The notes: generated by a model from the letters alone, not told the origin. Numbered from the stretch's first letter, positions 32,595-43,885 are shown. The stretch: 64,000 bases of DNA from Trichobilharzia szidati (GCA_944472155.2 OX235272.1:104724020-104788019), one strand, 5' to 3'. Program-made: numbers and translations.

Positions 32595-32689
32595 ACAAAC
32601 CACTTTTGTTCTTGCTTTATTCAAATTCATCAAGGGGAATAAATGCATGAAGTTAATTGATATAGCTAACTGGTATTGTAAAGGGAGAA

Positions 32690-32790
32690 GACTGGAGACT
32701 AGGTAACGGGGTTGCTAGCGCCCCGTCCAACCTCTCCTTTTTTCCAGGGCTTGCAACTGGCTTGTAAACTTGGTGAGGTTAATACTTATC
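32690..32790 (-). repeat. RTE 5' UTR / SINE2-body-like fragment
   Basis: The plus strand reads GGGGTTGCTAGCGCCCCG, CCAACCTCTCC and CTTGGTGAGG. This parallels the 5' UTR of the RTE at 3,786-3,884 and the body of SINE2. Confidence 0.55.
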
Positions 32791-32864
32791 TTATTAAGAA
32801 AAAGTAAAGTTTACGCTGTTAATTTCATAATTATGAAAAAAGACGAATTAAACAAGTGGCCTGT

Positions 32865-32945
32865 TTTTGACCGACGTAAACAAAGAAGAAAATTTTCTTC
32901 TCGACTATTCATTTTCATAAGCTGCTGTATAATCGGAATTATATT
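32865..32945 (-). mobile_element. PLE type-c terminal repeat piece
   Basis: The AAGAAAATTTTCTTCTCG hairpin followed by AAGCTGCTGTAT on the plus strand matches the type-c pattern. The core strand is altered (CTTATGA). An open frame over it (32,770-32,982) is not considered coding. Confidence 0.4.
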
Positions 32946-33114
32946 TAACAAGGAAATAATAAAACCAAACAGATACTGCTAAAATTTGTTCTCGAGAACA
33001 TATTGCTTAATGTGAGCTGTAATCTAGAAGGGGTGACTAAGTGGAAATCGAAGAAGGGGCATAATTTGCCATGATGTAATAAGTGTGAGAAAAGGATCTG
33101 ACGCTCAAAGCTGA

Positions 33115-33350
33115 CTGGCTCTGTTCAGGCAGTGGTCTGGAGTTGTAGTTGGAAGCCGTGCCTAGTTGGGTACAGCAGGTTGAAGGTGAGGCAGTTACTC
33201 ATCGAGGAAGATATTGCGAAGTGGTCGCGCTATGTCATGAATCGACAGAAGTTAGAATTCATGCAGTGGCCACTGGATCTGGTACCAGTGGCTCAATGGT
33301 CTACGAGCTCGCCTTGTAACCAGAAGGTCCTGGGTTCGAACCCCGCTGGT
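33115..33350 (+). repeat. SINE1 copy, truncated after the B box
   Basis: Head TGGCTCTGTTCAGGCAG, GGTACAGCAGGTTGAAGGTG, A-box region CAGTGGCTCAATGGTC, B box GGTTCGAACCCCG. It stops just before the hammerhead region. Confidence 0.8.
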
Positions 33351-33479
33351 GTTTATGAGGTAACACTATTCATCCAGTAAATATGAAGTAATTTAAAAAG
33401 GATAGTTTTCAACTGCACATACATATAAATGCGCATGTATCCAGATTCCCTTGAATCTCTGCTAATGATTTATAATTAA

Positions 33480-34900
33480 GCGAAAATCAATATCTTATGT
33501 ACCCTCAAGAATCGATGGTCAACCAAAGATACATAGACCCGCATTTCCGTTAAAACCAGTATTAGATTTTACCAACTCACTGACATACAACCTTTTCACA
33601 TACTTATTTTCGATATTACAACCACTGCGAAAGGACACCCAAAATGTTATAAGAGATTCATATGAGTTCAGATGCAAAACAGAACACCAGGAAATTGGTC
33701 AAGAAGATATTATGGTAAGCTATGCTATTAACTCATGATATACTAGCATTCCCATCACTGAAAGTCTTGATATCAGGTACAACCCTATCACAAAGATGCA
33801 CACTGGACACCAGTGAAATAATTAAGAGCTTGAAATTCTGTCTAGAAAGTAATTATTTTACATTTAAAGGGAATTTATATAGACAGACAAATGGCAGGGC
33901 TATGGGTTCACCAGTTTCCCCAGTAGTCACTGATGTTTTCATGAATACATTTGAATATGACATATGGCTGAAATACATTGATGAAAATTTCGTGGTCGTG
34001 AAACGAGATCTAGACAGTTCATTCTTCAAGGAACTGAACAATCTATCTCCTAACAACTAGTTTCCTTTGGAGGCAGACAGAATCACACTTCGGTGAACTA
34101 CTATTTCTAGACTGTCTAGTTAAGAGGAGAGAAAACGGACATTTTAATATATCTATATTAAGGAAGAAAACTCACTGCAACAAATATTTAGACTTTGGTT
34201 CATCACACCACATCACCTCAAAGCTATCAGTTGTCTCACGTCTTCTTAGACGACCACACTCTTTGATGTTAACGGATGAGAAAGAAAAAGAAGAAGAAAT
34301 ATCAAATATTACTGAAATTCTCCTGAGAGGAAACGTCAGAAGATATCAAAAGAGAAGAGTTCTCAGTAAGCACGACATCAGAATTTTATTCAAAGCATCA
34401 GACTCACAAACACACACTACAAAGCAAACTTGTCCATGTGAAAGACAGAATCCCTAAGTATTCTCAACCTAATTGTGTCGGTAAAATAAAGTGCTTGCAA
34501 TATGATGCAATACACACCGGACAAACCTCGCCAGAGAGAAATCAAGGTAATCAGAAGAACTAAAGACCGTAGACTCAATGTTTGATCAGCCACCGAGAAA
34601 TCTAGTTGAACTACAAAAGCTTGAAAGGTGACGAGTCATGGGTCGTGTACACGCTGCTCTATATAATCAGGTAACAAAATTGATTTTGCCGATATTGAAA
34701 TAATCCAGAATGATTTCAGAAATGACGAACAACAGGTAATATCAACAGAAGCACTTCATATCAAGTGGAATCCAAATTGTCTTAGCTGAATAGAAATGAT
34801 GGAGTGAAACAGAATTTCACCTGGTTACAACACCCTTCCCTTCCCTCATGAAATGCCAAAATCAACTCGAATGTGATAAACAGTTTTATTATGCAGACAC
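33480..34900 (+). pseudogene. PLE reverse transcriptase to GIY-YIG region (divergent lineage)
   Basis: The region near 33,722-34,060 contains SNYFTFKGNLYRQTNGRAMG with SPVSPVV (RT motif B), WLKYIDENFVVV (motif C, second Asp replaced by Glu) and FKELNNLSPN. The next frame gives LLFLDCLVKRRENGHF and KTHCNKYLDFGSSHH, then a Glu/Lys-rich linker, CVGKIKCLQYDAIHTGQTS (decayed GIY-YIG) and stops. The replaced catalytic aspartate and the frameshifts make it inactive. Confidence 0.75.
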
Positions 34901-35339
34901 TTGCTGCTTTTGTATATTTTTATACGCTGATCAAATCCAACAATCTACACCTACCTGGTTTTGTTATCTTTACCAATTCGCCAACTTCACAACAACGTGG
35001 AAAACACCACATGTTGATGAACGATGATTAAGTTGTTATATATAAGCTGAGATTTTGTAAATTCTGGTTTAATAATACTACTACTTTGATAAAACTATTA
35101 GCATCAGCATTAAATAGCGAAATGTCAGTACACAAAACAACGATATCGTTTTGTTTCTCATTCACACTGGGAAATAATAATAATAAATAACTTTTATAAT
35201 AATACTGAATATCACGCATACCCAATGCCCAAATATTTTCAAACTTTTAAAAGGGAACTTGGTTTGCGGACCTATATAACTGAAACTTTTAACGTTATGA
35301 TTTAAATATAGTAAAAATATTCATTCAGACATCTATAAA
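34901..35339. other. No gene recognised
   Basis: AT-rich spacer, probably PLE 3' flank. Confidence 0.4.
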
Positions 35340-35400
35340 ACACAAAATAATCGAGCAAAGAATATTCTTTTCGATAATTTCCTCTTCCAGCTCTACAATT
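35340..35400 (-). mobile_element. PLE type-c terminal repeat motif
   Basis: The minus strand has GAGC, then CTGGAAGA where CTGANGA would be expected, then CGAAAAGAATATTCTT, then TGCTC. Stem I and stem III still pair, but the core strand is lost. It lies 3' of the minus-strand PLE at 35,585-36,670. Confidence 0.45.
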
Positions 35401-35584
35401 ATAAACGTATATGTTTATATACATAGAATATTCTAGATTAGTAGTCAATAACAATATTGGTGTTTTTTGTCTAAATAATATCGATTTGTTAAGTATGATC
35501 AATGGAATTACAGTTCATTAAAGATGCTTAAATTATAATAATAATAATAATAATAAAGATATAGTAGCGAATAGAATATCAACT

Positions 35585-36670
35585 AAAATTAAAGAAATCC
35601 CAAAAAAATTCCGGATTGTTCAAACCTAGATGGCCAAGGTAATGATAATGACTGAACTAACTTCTTTTTGGTGCATAAATTAGGCCTATTAATATGGATC
35701 CCCACAGCCTCAGCAATATTTAGTAGTCGAAATCTTAAAGCAAAACTGAGATTCGTAGGTATGCGGTAAATGACCCTGAAAGCATGATTAACGTCAATCT
35801 TGTGTTCTGTCTCCACAAGATGAGACAGAATAGCGCTGCGAATAGATTTTGTCTGTCCTTTGCTTAACCAACCACTATGCAGGGTGATGTTCGGAAATCC
35901 GACGAGAAACACGCCTAATTGTACGGCCTATGTAACTGTCTCCACAGGAGCGGTTAAATTGGTAGATACACATGGAAGAGGCGAAATTAGGCAGTTTGTC
36001 TTTTACTCCCGAACGCAGAAGAGGAGTGGTTTTAAAGATACAGCGTGACTCAGCAGCAGGGAATGCTCTTTTTACCGCATTTCTAAGGCGCTGTGTTAGT
36101 ATCTCACTGGTGTTGTCTCCTAGGAACTGTATCTGTAAGAACAAGGCCTTTTTTGGAACTGTTGGTAACTTGGGCTGCTTTGGTTTCAGATTCAGATTCT
36201 TATCAATAAACTTTTCAGGATAGCCATTCTCGCTTAGCAACCGTTTAATATTGTTAAGTTCCTCGCCAAGACATTCGTCCTAGCGAATCTCTCTTGCTCT
36301 GTGGACCAAGCACTTTATTAGATTGCGTTTGTATTTCAAGGGTACAAAGCTGAGAAAATGTGTGTACTGGCCCGTTGATGTAGATTTTCTATAAACACTT
36401 CTTCTTATTGTGCCGTCCTCTTTTCTGGCCATAATGACGTCTAAAAATGAAATACTAGAGTCTTTTTCTTTCTCAATAATAACTGGATGTCACTATTTCG
36501 AAAGTTACTGAGCAAACTGCTTGCAAACATCAACTTTTCACTAACTAATTTATCGCTGATCAGATTTATACTGTTTAGTGTCTCAAAGTTGTGAAAAAAC
36601 CCAGTAAGAAACATGATTTTATTCATGATATGACTCAAAGACAAGAAAGATTCCGATTCCATTCACCAGT
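35585..36670 (-). pseudogene. PLE linker and GIY-YIG domain, relatively well kept
   Basis: From 36,500 down: SISFLDVIMARKEDGTIRRS with YRKSTSTGQYTHFLS, then RNLIKCLVHRARE (linker). Then MLSENGYPEKFIDKNL at 36,240, PKKALFLQIQFLGD and GVKDKLPNFASSMCIYQF, and SCGDSYIGRTIRRVSRRISEH, a complete GIY-YIG start. After a frameshift near 35,880: SIRSAILSHLVETEHKIDV, FRVIYRIPTNL and a PNLCTKKKLVQSLSLPWPS end. One of the best endonuclease modules in the window, but frameshifted and without RT palm. Confidence 0.8.
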
Positions 36671-36839
36671 TATTCTTTTGGGTCTTAAATAGATTCCATG
36701 AATGATTCACCATAAAGAATCTTCAAAGCTCATGTTTCTTCTAAAATCTAATGTTTCATTCAAACTTTTCTTGACTAACCTTCCTTGAGTTCTAGCAATC
36801 TGGTCATACTAGTCTGCAGTAAAACTAAAATGTATGAAA

Positions 36840-38700
36840 TTACACATTGAGTGAAACAGTATTATTATTTACTGGATGACAAGGTTTCGAACAAAATTTA
36901 TTCTTCATAATCATTTCATCAATTATAATCACAGGACTTCGAAACTTGAATTTTATAGTTTTCTTTGTCCCCTCATATTTGTCGCCGTTGGAGTAGTAGA
37001 ATGTAGCCGTTTATAAGTGAGTCTAAGTGGTTTTATTTAATGCCCAAAACTAGTAACCCCAGTAGGATGTATGGTGTTATTAAAGTTTATAAGTCAGAAT
37101 ACCCTATTAGATCTATAGTTGAGTTTAGAAATTCACCTAATTATGAATTATCTAAATATTTAGCTATGGTATTAAATCCTCCTAAAAGACACTCAAAATC
37201 TAGACTAACAAATTCTTATGAACTGAAACATAGATTAGATAATTTAAAATTAGATAATGAAGAAAAAATTGTTAGTTTTGACATTGTCAGTCTGTATACA
37301 CATATACCTATACTGATTTCTGGCCAAGAACTGGGACTTAGAATGAAAGTACCACTGGAGGACACAATGCTTGGAGTGCAGCTATGCCTGATTTCCACAG
37401 TATTTAAATTCCAAAGGAAAATATACAAGCAAATTGAGGGAGTTACCATAGGGTCACCAATATCCCCGATTGTGGCAAATATATTCATGGATAGGTGGGA
37501 AAACATAGCGATTGAAACGTTCAGACGCGCCCCAAAAGTATGGTGGAGATATGTAGATGACACATTCATTGTACTTAGAACACAGGATATAGACAGATAT
37601 TTCGAACACATTATAACTCAAAGGTGAAGGTAATTCATTTCACTTATGAAGTGGAAGGACAAGATTATAACGTGAAAAGGAAAGAAGATGGGAAGTTAAA
37701 CACTAGTGTTTATAGGAAACCCACACATTCAGACCGATATTTGGATTTCCGATCATCCTACCCCATGTCAGTAAAAATAGGATTGGTGAAATGTTTGATT
37801 AATACGGCGCAAAAGCTTAATAGAGCCAAGGGAAATCTAAGACAGGAAGTGAGGCATATAAGAGAAGCTTTGAAACTTAATAATTAACCTAATAGGCAAA
37901 TATTTTAAAAAATAAATAATGATAGTAGTGGTAGTGATAGTAATAATTATAATAATATTAGTGACGACACGCATGTCAAACATGCGCAGGATAATGACAA
38001 CACCAACAATAAGGAATCTAAATCATCAGTAGTAATTCCATACAAAGAAGGAACCTCGGAAATCTTACGCGGAATTCTTGACAAGGCAGGCAGGAATAAA
38101 AGTGGCTGGCATTCAAACCCACAAACTCAATTAGAAACAAGCTTTGTCGGTTAAGCGATCCTGTGGAGCTTTTAAAACAAAACCCCGCCTGCAATGATTG
38201 TCAGGTCAAATACATAGGTCAAAGTAGTAGAACAGGTGCAGTTAGAAAAGCCGAACATAAAATCCTTGCAAAATCTAGATTAGTTGACCCGATTAAGATA
38301 AGAAATCTAGAGAATAGTTTGGCTATAGCACTACACCACAGTCACTTACACAGAACCATACAATAGGATGAGATAGGATGACAGTTTTGAAGTTTAATAC
38401 AACTAACAGGGTAGAGGGAGAGGTTGATAACAGAAGCTTTGTTTATCGAATCATCTGCAAATACGTGTAATCGGAATGACTCAACACCTGTCCCAGATAT
38501 CTAGAAAATTCTACTACCCAAACGACGACAAATAGGAGAGGACAAAGAAAACCATAAAACTCAAGTTTCGAAGTCGTATGATTATGACTGATGAAATGAT
38601 TATGAAGAATAAATTTTGTTCCAATCGTCATCCAGTAAATACAAATACTGTTTCACTCACTGTGTGATACATCTAATAAACAAATTAATATGGAATTACT
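36840..38700 (+). mobile_element. PLE with inverted terminal repeats
   Basis: Left arm 36,840-37,020 and right arm 38,440-38,700 are inverted copies (TACTGGATGACAAGG against TCATCCAGTA; CTTCGAAACTTGAATTT against AAACTCAAGTTTCGAAG). The coding part lies between. Confidence 0.8.
37040..38366 (+). pseudogene. PLE RT and GIY-YIG polyprotein, best preserved RT of this lineage
   Basis: The first open part (37,040-37,627, 195 codons) has RT boxes: RMYGVIKVYK and RSIVEFRNSPNYELSKYL, VSFDIVSLYTHIPI (motif A), GVTIGSPISPIVANIFM (motif B), WWRYVDDTFIVL (motif C, YVDD intact), FEHIITQR. The next frame (37,624-37,887) gives the linker VYRKPTHSDRYLDF, SVKIGLVKCL and RQEVRHIREALKLN. Further on, IPYKEGTSEILRGILDKAG and CQVKYIGQSSRTGAVRKAEH form the GIY-YIG block, ending near 38,366. 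The N-terminus lacks the region before MYGVIKV, and frameshifts separate the parts. Confidence 0.85.
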
Positions 38701-38934
38701 TACTACCAAAAAGCCCAAGTTTTACAGATATATGAAAATGTATGAAATTTGGATGTCATCAAGGTAGAGCATCTTTACAGCATAACGCAAGCAAAATGTT
38801 CAAACCATAGACTGACATTAATTCATTATGTTTATAAATCACTGAGGAGAGGCACCTCGGCATGCGATGATTACTTTCTGTCGATAATATTGATTCAGAC
38901 TTGGATATTCACAAATTAGTTTCCTAAATTTAGA

Positions 38935-39180
38935 TATGTGCATCGTCGGCACAGGCGTAGAATGTTCGCCAGCCCTTCACATGGTCCGGGGTTCAATCCC
39001 CGGCCGACGCACTCCTTTACTTCGCTTATCTGGTAGTACGTCGGATAAAGAGGGAGGGTTGAACGTTAGCCTATCAATACTAGCCCGTAAAAATAAACAA
39101 AACACTGCTACCAAAACTTCGCAGCTGAAGCATGAAACCCTATATCTTCCACTGGCAACGCAAAGTAATAAAATTGAAAA
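38935..39180 (+). repeat. SINE2 copy
   Basis: Head GGCGTAGAATGTTCGCC, B box GGTTCAATCCCCGG, CGACGCACTCCTTTACTTCG, GATAAAGAGGGAGGGTTG and AAAATAAACAAAACACTGCT with tail GAAACCCTATATCTTCCAC. The GATAAAGAGGGAGGGTTG block is identical in the RTE 5' UTR (3,815-3,835, minus). Confidence 0.75.
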
Positions 39181-39247
39181 AAATTAGAAATGAATACAGA
39201 AGTTCTTTTTAGTGTCAATTCAATTCTAATTATACAACATAAATTTG

Positions 39248-39345
39248 TAACAACAGAAGACAAGACACGGGAGCCAAGATATATTTTTCATTAATCAAAC
39301 CGCTGTTTATAGATATCTGTACAGTTTATATTCGTTAACCAATCA
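39248..39345 (+). repeat. Partial LTR-like repeat
   Basis: Starts TGTAACAACAGAAGACAAGA like the full copies, then a TTTATAGATATCTGTAC segment. It diverges and stops after about 100 bases. Confidence 0.4.
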
Positions 39346-39851
39346 ATGAGCGAGTGATTTCAGTTTAAATCAAACGACATGAAATAGAATGTTCAAATAG
39401 ATACATAGTATTCTTTTTTAATGCAATATATAACCGTGGGAAATGTATTCTGTCTCTAACATCAAATAGCTATATTGTATTCTGTTGCTAATGCCAAATT
39501 GAACTGTGGGAACATGTGACAATAACATTCCGTTGGCACATATTGTCGGTATCAAACCAGCACAAATTTATGAAGCAATTTATTTGATGTCACAAACAAA
39601 TTGGGTTGACTTAATTCACTAAAATACTGCTACAACCGAAAAGGGACTTATTTTCCAAATCTCCTATAAAAAATGCTCGAACGCTGCACACTTCCTTCAG
39701 AATCAGGTTTTAGATGACACTAGGTTTTAGTCATTGGAAAAGTTTAAATTTCTTCAAGAATTCTGGTACTCCTTGGCAGCTGTAATCAACGACTATTTGA
39801 TATCTTTCATTAGCGTGATACAAACTTATATGAAATTATATTATCATTCCC
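39346..39851. other. No gene recognised
   Basis: AT-rich; no family match. Confidence 0.4.
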
Positions 39852-41225
39852 TTAGGTTACGAGTGGTACAGAGGGCTTCAGCAACACATCACTTTTTTCT
39901 ACTGTCCAATCTCCTTTTCAGCTGGCTGACAACACGATTGTCCATAATCTATCCTCTCCTCCTCCAACTCACACAATCTCCTCCATGTCACTCTCGCAGT
40001 GATGACCCACTCGTTACTTCCCATTGGGATCCCATTCAAGCGATGACCTGTATTATGCAGTTTGTCATTCGACGGCCTCCTCAGAGTGTGGTATGTCCAC
40101 CTCCACTTTCTCCTCCATATCTGTTGAGCAGTCGACAGTTCCCAGTCAGAGTTTCTTGCTGCTTATTCTTCCTGGCCGGCCGGCAGACCATATGGTCTTG
40201 AATACTGAACCAGTGAAGTGGGCATTTGTTGATAAAAGTTTGATGCAACCCGTTGGAAATGATTTTCGTAATGCACCCGCCAAATTTCTAACCCTTATGG
40301 ATGGACTGACTGACTAACCGACTTGACCTTGGTATTGTCATGTTGAGTGGAAGAGACTTCCGAACCGATTTCAGGGTGATGAAGGTGTATCTCGCCTTTC
40401 CAATTGCGACTGGGTTTCACATCTTCATTCTTTCCACCTGTGGTTAAAATGATGCCTCCTAGATTAGTGAAGGAAATAACATCTGTAAAATATATTCCGT
40501 TCATAATGATTGGTGCTGATTATTGTCGCTATTCCTATTGGTTGGTTATCTTGATCACCCCATCTTCTCCGTGTTCACATGAAGTCCTGTCTTCGCAGCC
40601 TGCTGGCGTCTTCTGCCAGTTTGTTGGTTTTCACCTGCCTGCAAGTTTTCGAGTTTGTGTGACAGTAAACAAAAACCATCTACAGGCGAAATCCATATCT
40701 TCTTCTTATCAGTCACTGCAGAGTATTCCCGTCTTCTGACTCCCCACAGTTTGTTGCATAATCCAATTCACCACAACTAGGAAATCATCAGAGATAATAG
40801 TCAGGCAGCCAGACTTGTCTTACTCCTGTATTCGCTTCGAACGCCTTGCCAAGTTTTCCGTTGTGGAAATGCCACCTGATACATGGCATCGCCATACAGC
40901 CAGCTGTCGACTGAGTTTGGTAAAGATTTGGGCACTGCACACCGTAGTGTTGAAGCAGTTACCGGATTACTTCTCCGTCAACGCTGTTTGTCGAAGGCCC
41001 TTTCGAAGTCGACGAAATTGAGGTAAAGTGTGGTTTGACTGCCATTCTATGCTTTGTTGTGTAATGATGATGGACAGAGTTTCGATTTGATTAGTATATG
41101 ATTTGCCTTTCCTGAATCCAACCTGTTCCGTGCTGGTGGAATTCAGAATCCAATGCATCTTTTATTCTCTTCAGGATGATGCGACTCAGTGCATTACTTA
41201 GTGTGGAGAAGAACATAATTCCGCA
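39852..41225 (-). pseudogene. RTE copy, RT to 3' end
   Basis: The minus strand includes STEQVGFRKGKSYTNQIETL, a SIEWQSN block, a decayed FEKAF region, then at about 40,690 GATTTCGCC followed by a 4-nt insertion and the DD codons, the same insertion site as two other copies. The 3' end reaches the TTACGAGTGGTACAGAGGGC region near 39,860. Many stops. Confidence 0.75.
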
Positions 41226-41227
41226 CC

Positions 41228-41425
41228 ACTTCGTCTAGTTTATTAGCCTGTCCCAAGGCCAGGAAAAGAGGAGCGGTTGGGCATGTGGCTAGCGATCACA
41301 CCCCACAAAACCAATTAGACTGCTACAGAGAGTTCGACGAACAAAAAATGTATAACATAAACTTATTCTTCGCTGGTATCGGAGAGGCGAAAAGACGCGG
41401 GCTTGTAAAAGCCATATTTGAAATA
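41228..41425 (+). mobile_element. RTE 5' end fragment
   Basis: Plus strand: GGAGCGGTTGGGCATGTGGC, then TTCTTCGCTGGTATCGGAGA and GACGCGGGCTTGTAAAAGCC. These match the RTE 5' UTR and start region (about 3,835-3,660, minus). It points away from the adjacent minus-strand RTE. Confidence 0.6.
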
Positions 41426-41798
41426 CCCTACAAATAAATCATGAACTGCTAGTGTATTTAACAGTTTACAATATTTCTTTTACGGTGTGAATACGCACAT
41501 ACACACACAAACGAACAAACAAACACAGAATAGAAGACGAATGTCAGCGAACTGACAGTGGAAGCATAACATCATTCATTTTTCCTTCTTTTTACATCAT
41601 TTATCTGAATGTCACTAAATCAGCTAGAAAGCATAAATTACAAGTAGGTAAACCATGTTGAAATGCCTACATGTTGTCAATTTATTCATGTTGACACTAA
41701 TTATTTAACATTCTTTACACTATCTGTGTTTTTAATGTAATATCCAAATAAACTGATTGTTGCGTAACACTGAAATAAGTAACCTTGACATCGATGAG
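41426..41798. other. No gene recognised
   Basis: AT-rich with an AAAC/ACAC-rich patch near 41,500. Confidence 0.4.
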
Positions 41799-42359
41799 AA
41801 GGAAACTGGCTGGACGATTTCATCATGAGCTGACATCAGTAAGAGAACCATTGGAAAACCAGCCGCAGGAAGTACTAGACAGAAAGCTGTTTCGTCAGCC
41901 TAGTTTGGGACTCTTCATCAGTACGTACCCATTTGGGTTCGAATCCAGGACCTTCTGGTTACAGCCCAAGCGAACTCGTAGATCATTAAGTCACTGAGGT
42001 CCGATCCAATGGCCAGTCCACGAATTCCAAATTTCTGCCAATTCATGACATAGCACAACCACATAGTAATGTCTTCTGCGATGAGTAACTGTCCTCACCT
42101 TCAACCTGCTGTACCCTACTGGTCAGTGGCTTAATGGTCTACGAGCTCTCTCATCTTGTAACCAGAAGGTCCTGGGTTTGAAACCATGTGGTGGATGCGT
42201 ACTGCTGAAGAGTCAGTCCCAAACTAGGCTGACGAAACGGCTGTATGGCAGTACTCCCAGCTGATATTCCACTGATTCTCTAACTGATGTCAGTTCATAA
42301 TGAAGTCCTTAAACCAATCAAACAAAAGATCCCTACAAAACCAATACTTGAAAAGGAAA
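41799..42359. repeat. Head-to-head pair of SINE1 copies
   Basis: The minus copy (about 41,806-42,122) and plus copy (42,123-42,352) meet at ACCCTACTGGTCAGTGGCTT. AAGGAAA at 41,799-41,805 and 42,353-42,359 is a possible 7-bp target duplication around the whole pair. The plus copy lacks the head region before its A box. Confidence 0.8.
42199..42254 (+). ncRNA. Hammerhead ribozyme candidate in SINE1 with long stem II
   Basis: GTACTG, CTGAAGA, GTCAGTCCCAAACTAGGCTGAC, GAAA, CGGCTG, TA, TGG, CAGTAC. The core is intact with a GUA triplet (H allowed). Stem II pairs GUCAG/CUGAC plus further pairs, and stem I is GUACUG/CAGUAC with a 3-nt bulge. Confidence 0.6.
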
Positions 42360-42784
42360 TTATCTAATAATTTACAGTTAATCTCCAAGTTCATACACAA
42401 AACACTCAATCACCATTAACACTCATCACACTAGATACATACTGCTCTGTGTACTTTTAAGCTGTTCTTCAGTAATATCACATGAATTACATCTATTCAT
42501 CATTTTCTTTTGTAGTATCATTAGTTACTAGAAACAGAAGATAATGTTACAGCTTACAAAAATAAGCAATAAAAAAATAGTAATAAAAATATGCTTTCAA
42601 CCTACTGATATTAGTAAAAGTAGTAATTATAATTTTGCTAATGTAAAGCTGTATGTTTCTCAAATCTTTTAGAATTCTTATTATTATTACTAATGGATTT
42701 GTATAGATAATATTCGTTTTTCGAAATAAATAAGGAGGTGTAACTCCATTATTCTTTGTGATAATTCTTCGGATAGAGACACAA

Positions 42785-43570
42785 CAATAGCTCAATTCAA
42801 TGAAGTACATTCTGCTATGAAATTCACGTGCGAAGAGGAATCCCAAAATAGAATCATTCCCTTCCTAGATGTCCTCCTCACAAGAAAACCAGTTGGAAGT
42901 ATAAAGAGAAACTTGCATAGGAAAAGCACACGAACAGGACAATACACACACTTTCATGCCTGTGTTCTTCACCAGTACAAATGAAATCTAGTAAGGACAC
43001 TCAGCTACAAGGTCAGAGCTAAATGCCCAAGAGAAGTAATTGAAGAGAAATTAAGCATTGCATAAGATTAATTGAAAATAGCTATCCAAACAAATTTATC
43101 AAGAAACACATGACAAAGAAAGCGGAAAAGGACTATTCACTCACTATCCGTAAACAAGAAGCCTTTATGCATACAATTGCAATTTAAGGCTGGCGATGTA
43201 CCTAGCGAAACAATTACGAAAAAGTTAAGAATTTCAGTTCAAAGAACTTTTAATGCTGCCAAAATGCAAGTCATGTTTCATACACAACCGATGGTGATTC
43301 CTCCATTGAAAGATGAAGTACCTAGACTAGACTAGCCACTTCTAATTGTATCTACCAATTCACAACTACACTTGTGGTGAAGCGAATTATACTGACTGTT
43401 GCTCTAGGAACTTTATTTCTCCTGGTCGCTCGGGAACACCTACCAGTGTGGCGTGGCTAAATAAAGGTTATTTAGAAGCATCAATTGCTCGATATTAGAC
43501 CACCTGATCCTTCTCTGTCTCAGGTACCAAACAAATTGCCAAAAGCATCCAGGTACCGCATACTCCAAAC
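42785..43570 (+). pseudogene. PLE linker to GIY-YIG region (lineage also at 56.8 kb)
   Basis: Pieces: FNEVHSAMKFTCEEESQN, FLDVLLTRKPVGSIKRN, TGQYTHFHA, then a linker SYPNKFIKKHMTKKAEKDY, LQFKAGDVPSETITKKLR, VIPPLKDEVPRL, then a decayed GIY-YIG (YQFTTTLVV). The match to 56,802-57,965 is clear residue by residue. Frameshifts are frequent. Confidence 0.75.
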
Positions 43571-43571
43571 A

Positions 43572-43790
43572 TGGTCTGGCCATTGGATCGGGGCCCAATG
43601 GCTTAATTGTCTACGAGCTTGCTAGCCTTGTAACCTGAAGGTCCCGGGTCTGAACTCTGGCGGTGGGTGCGTTGTGCTGAAAAGTCCAAAACTAGGCTGA
43701 CAAGACAGCTAGTTGTCGAGTACTCCCTGGTGGTTTTCCAGTGGTTCTCTAACTAATATCAGTTCATTATGATATTTACATATTGTCTAA
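43572..43790 (+). repeat. SINE1 copy, 5' truncated
   Basis: From CCATTGGATCGGGGCCCAAT, through A-box CAATGGCTTAATTGTC, B box CGGGTCTGAACTC, hammerhead region GTGCTGAAAAGTCC (degenerate) and tail ATATCAGTTCATTATGA. Confidence 0.75.
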
Positions 43791-43824
43791 TCGAACTAAA
43801 TACCTTTAACATACTTTAGTCTGA

Positions 43825-43885
43825 TTACCGAACAAAGGATATTCTTTTCGATGACTTCTTCGTAAGGCTCTATTGTTATGATATT
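43825..43885 (-). mobile_element. PLE type-c terminal repeat motif
   Basis: The minus strand has AGAGCC, TTACGAAGAAG, TCATCGAAAAGAATATCC, TTTGTTC. Stem III is kept and the core strand is lost. Confidence 0.4.

Larger units (their letters stand above)
31845..32625. mobile_element. PLE fragment between inverted terminal repeats with hammerhead motifs
   Basis: Left arm 31,845-31,990 and right arm 32,480-32,625 are inverted copies: CATAATTTATTTAGG-type segments, CTTGCAAATTTTA against TAAAATTTGCAAG, and the end motif CTTGCTTTATTCAAAT. Between them a plus-strand PLE C-terminus at about 31,985-32,170 reads RHLLDMGHEV-like, KFAEAISIKRLKPDLCVQ and SLPW then TAA. Confidence 0.8.
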
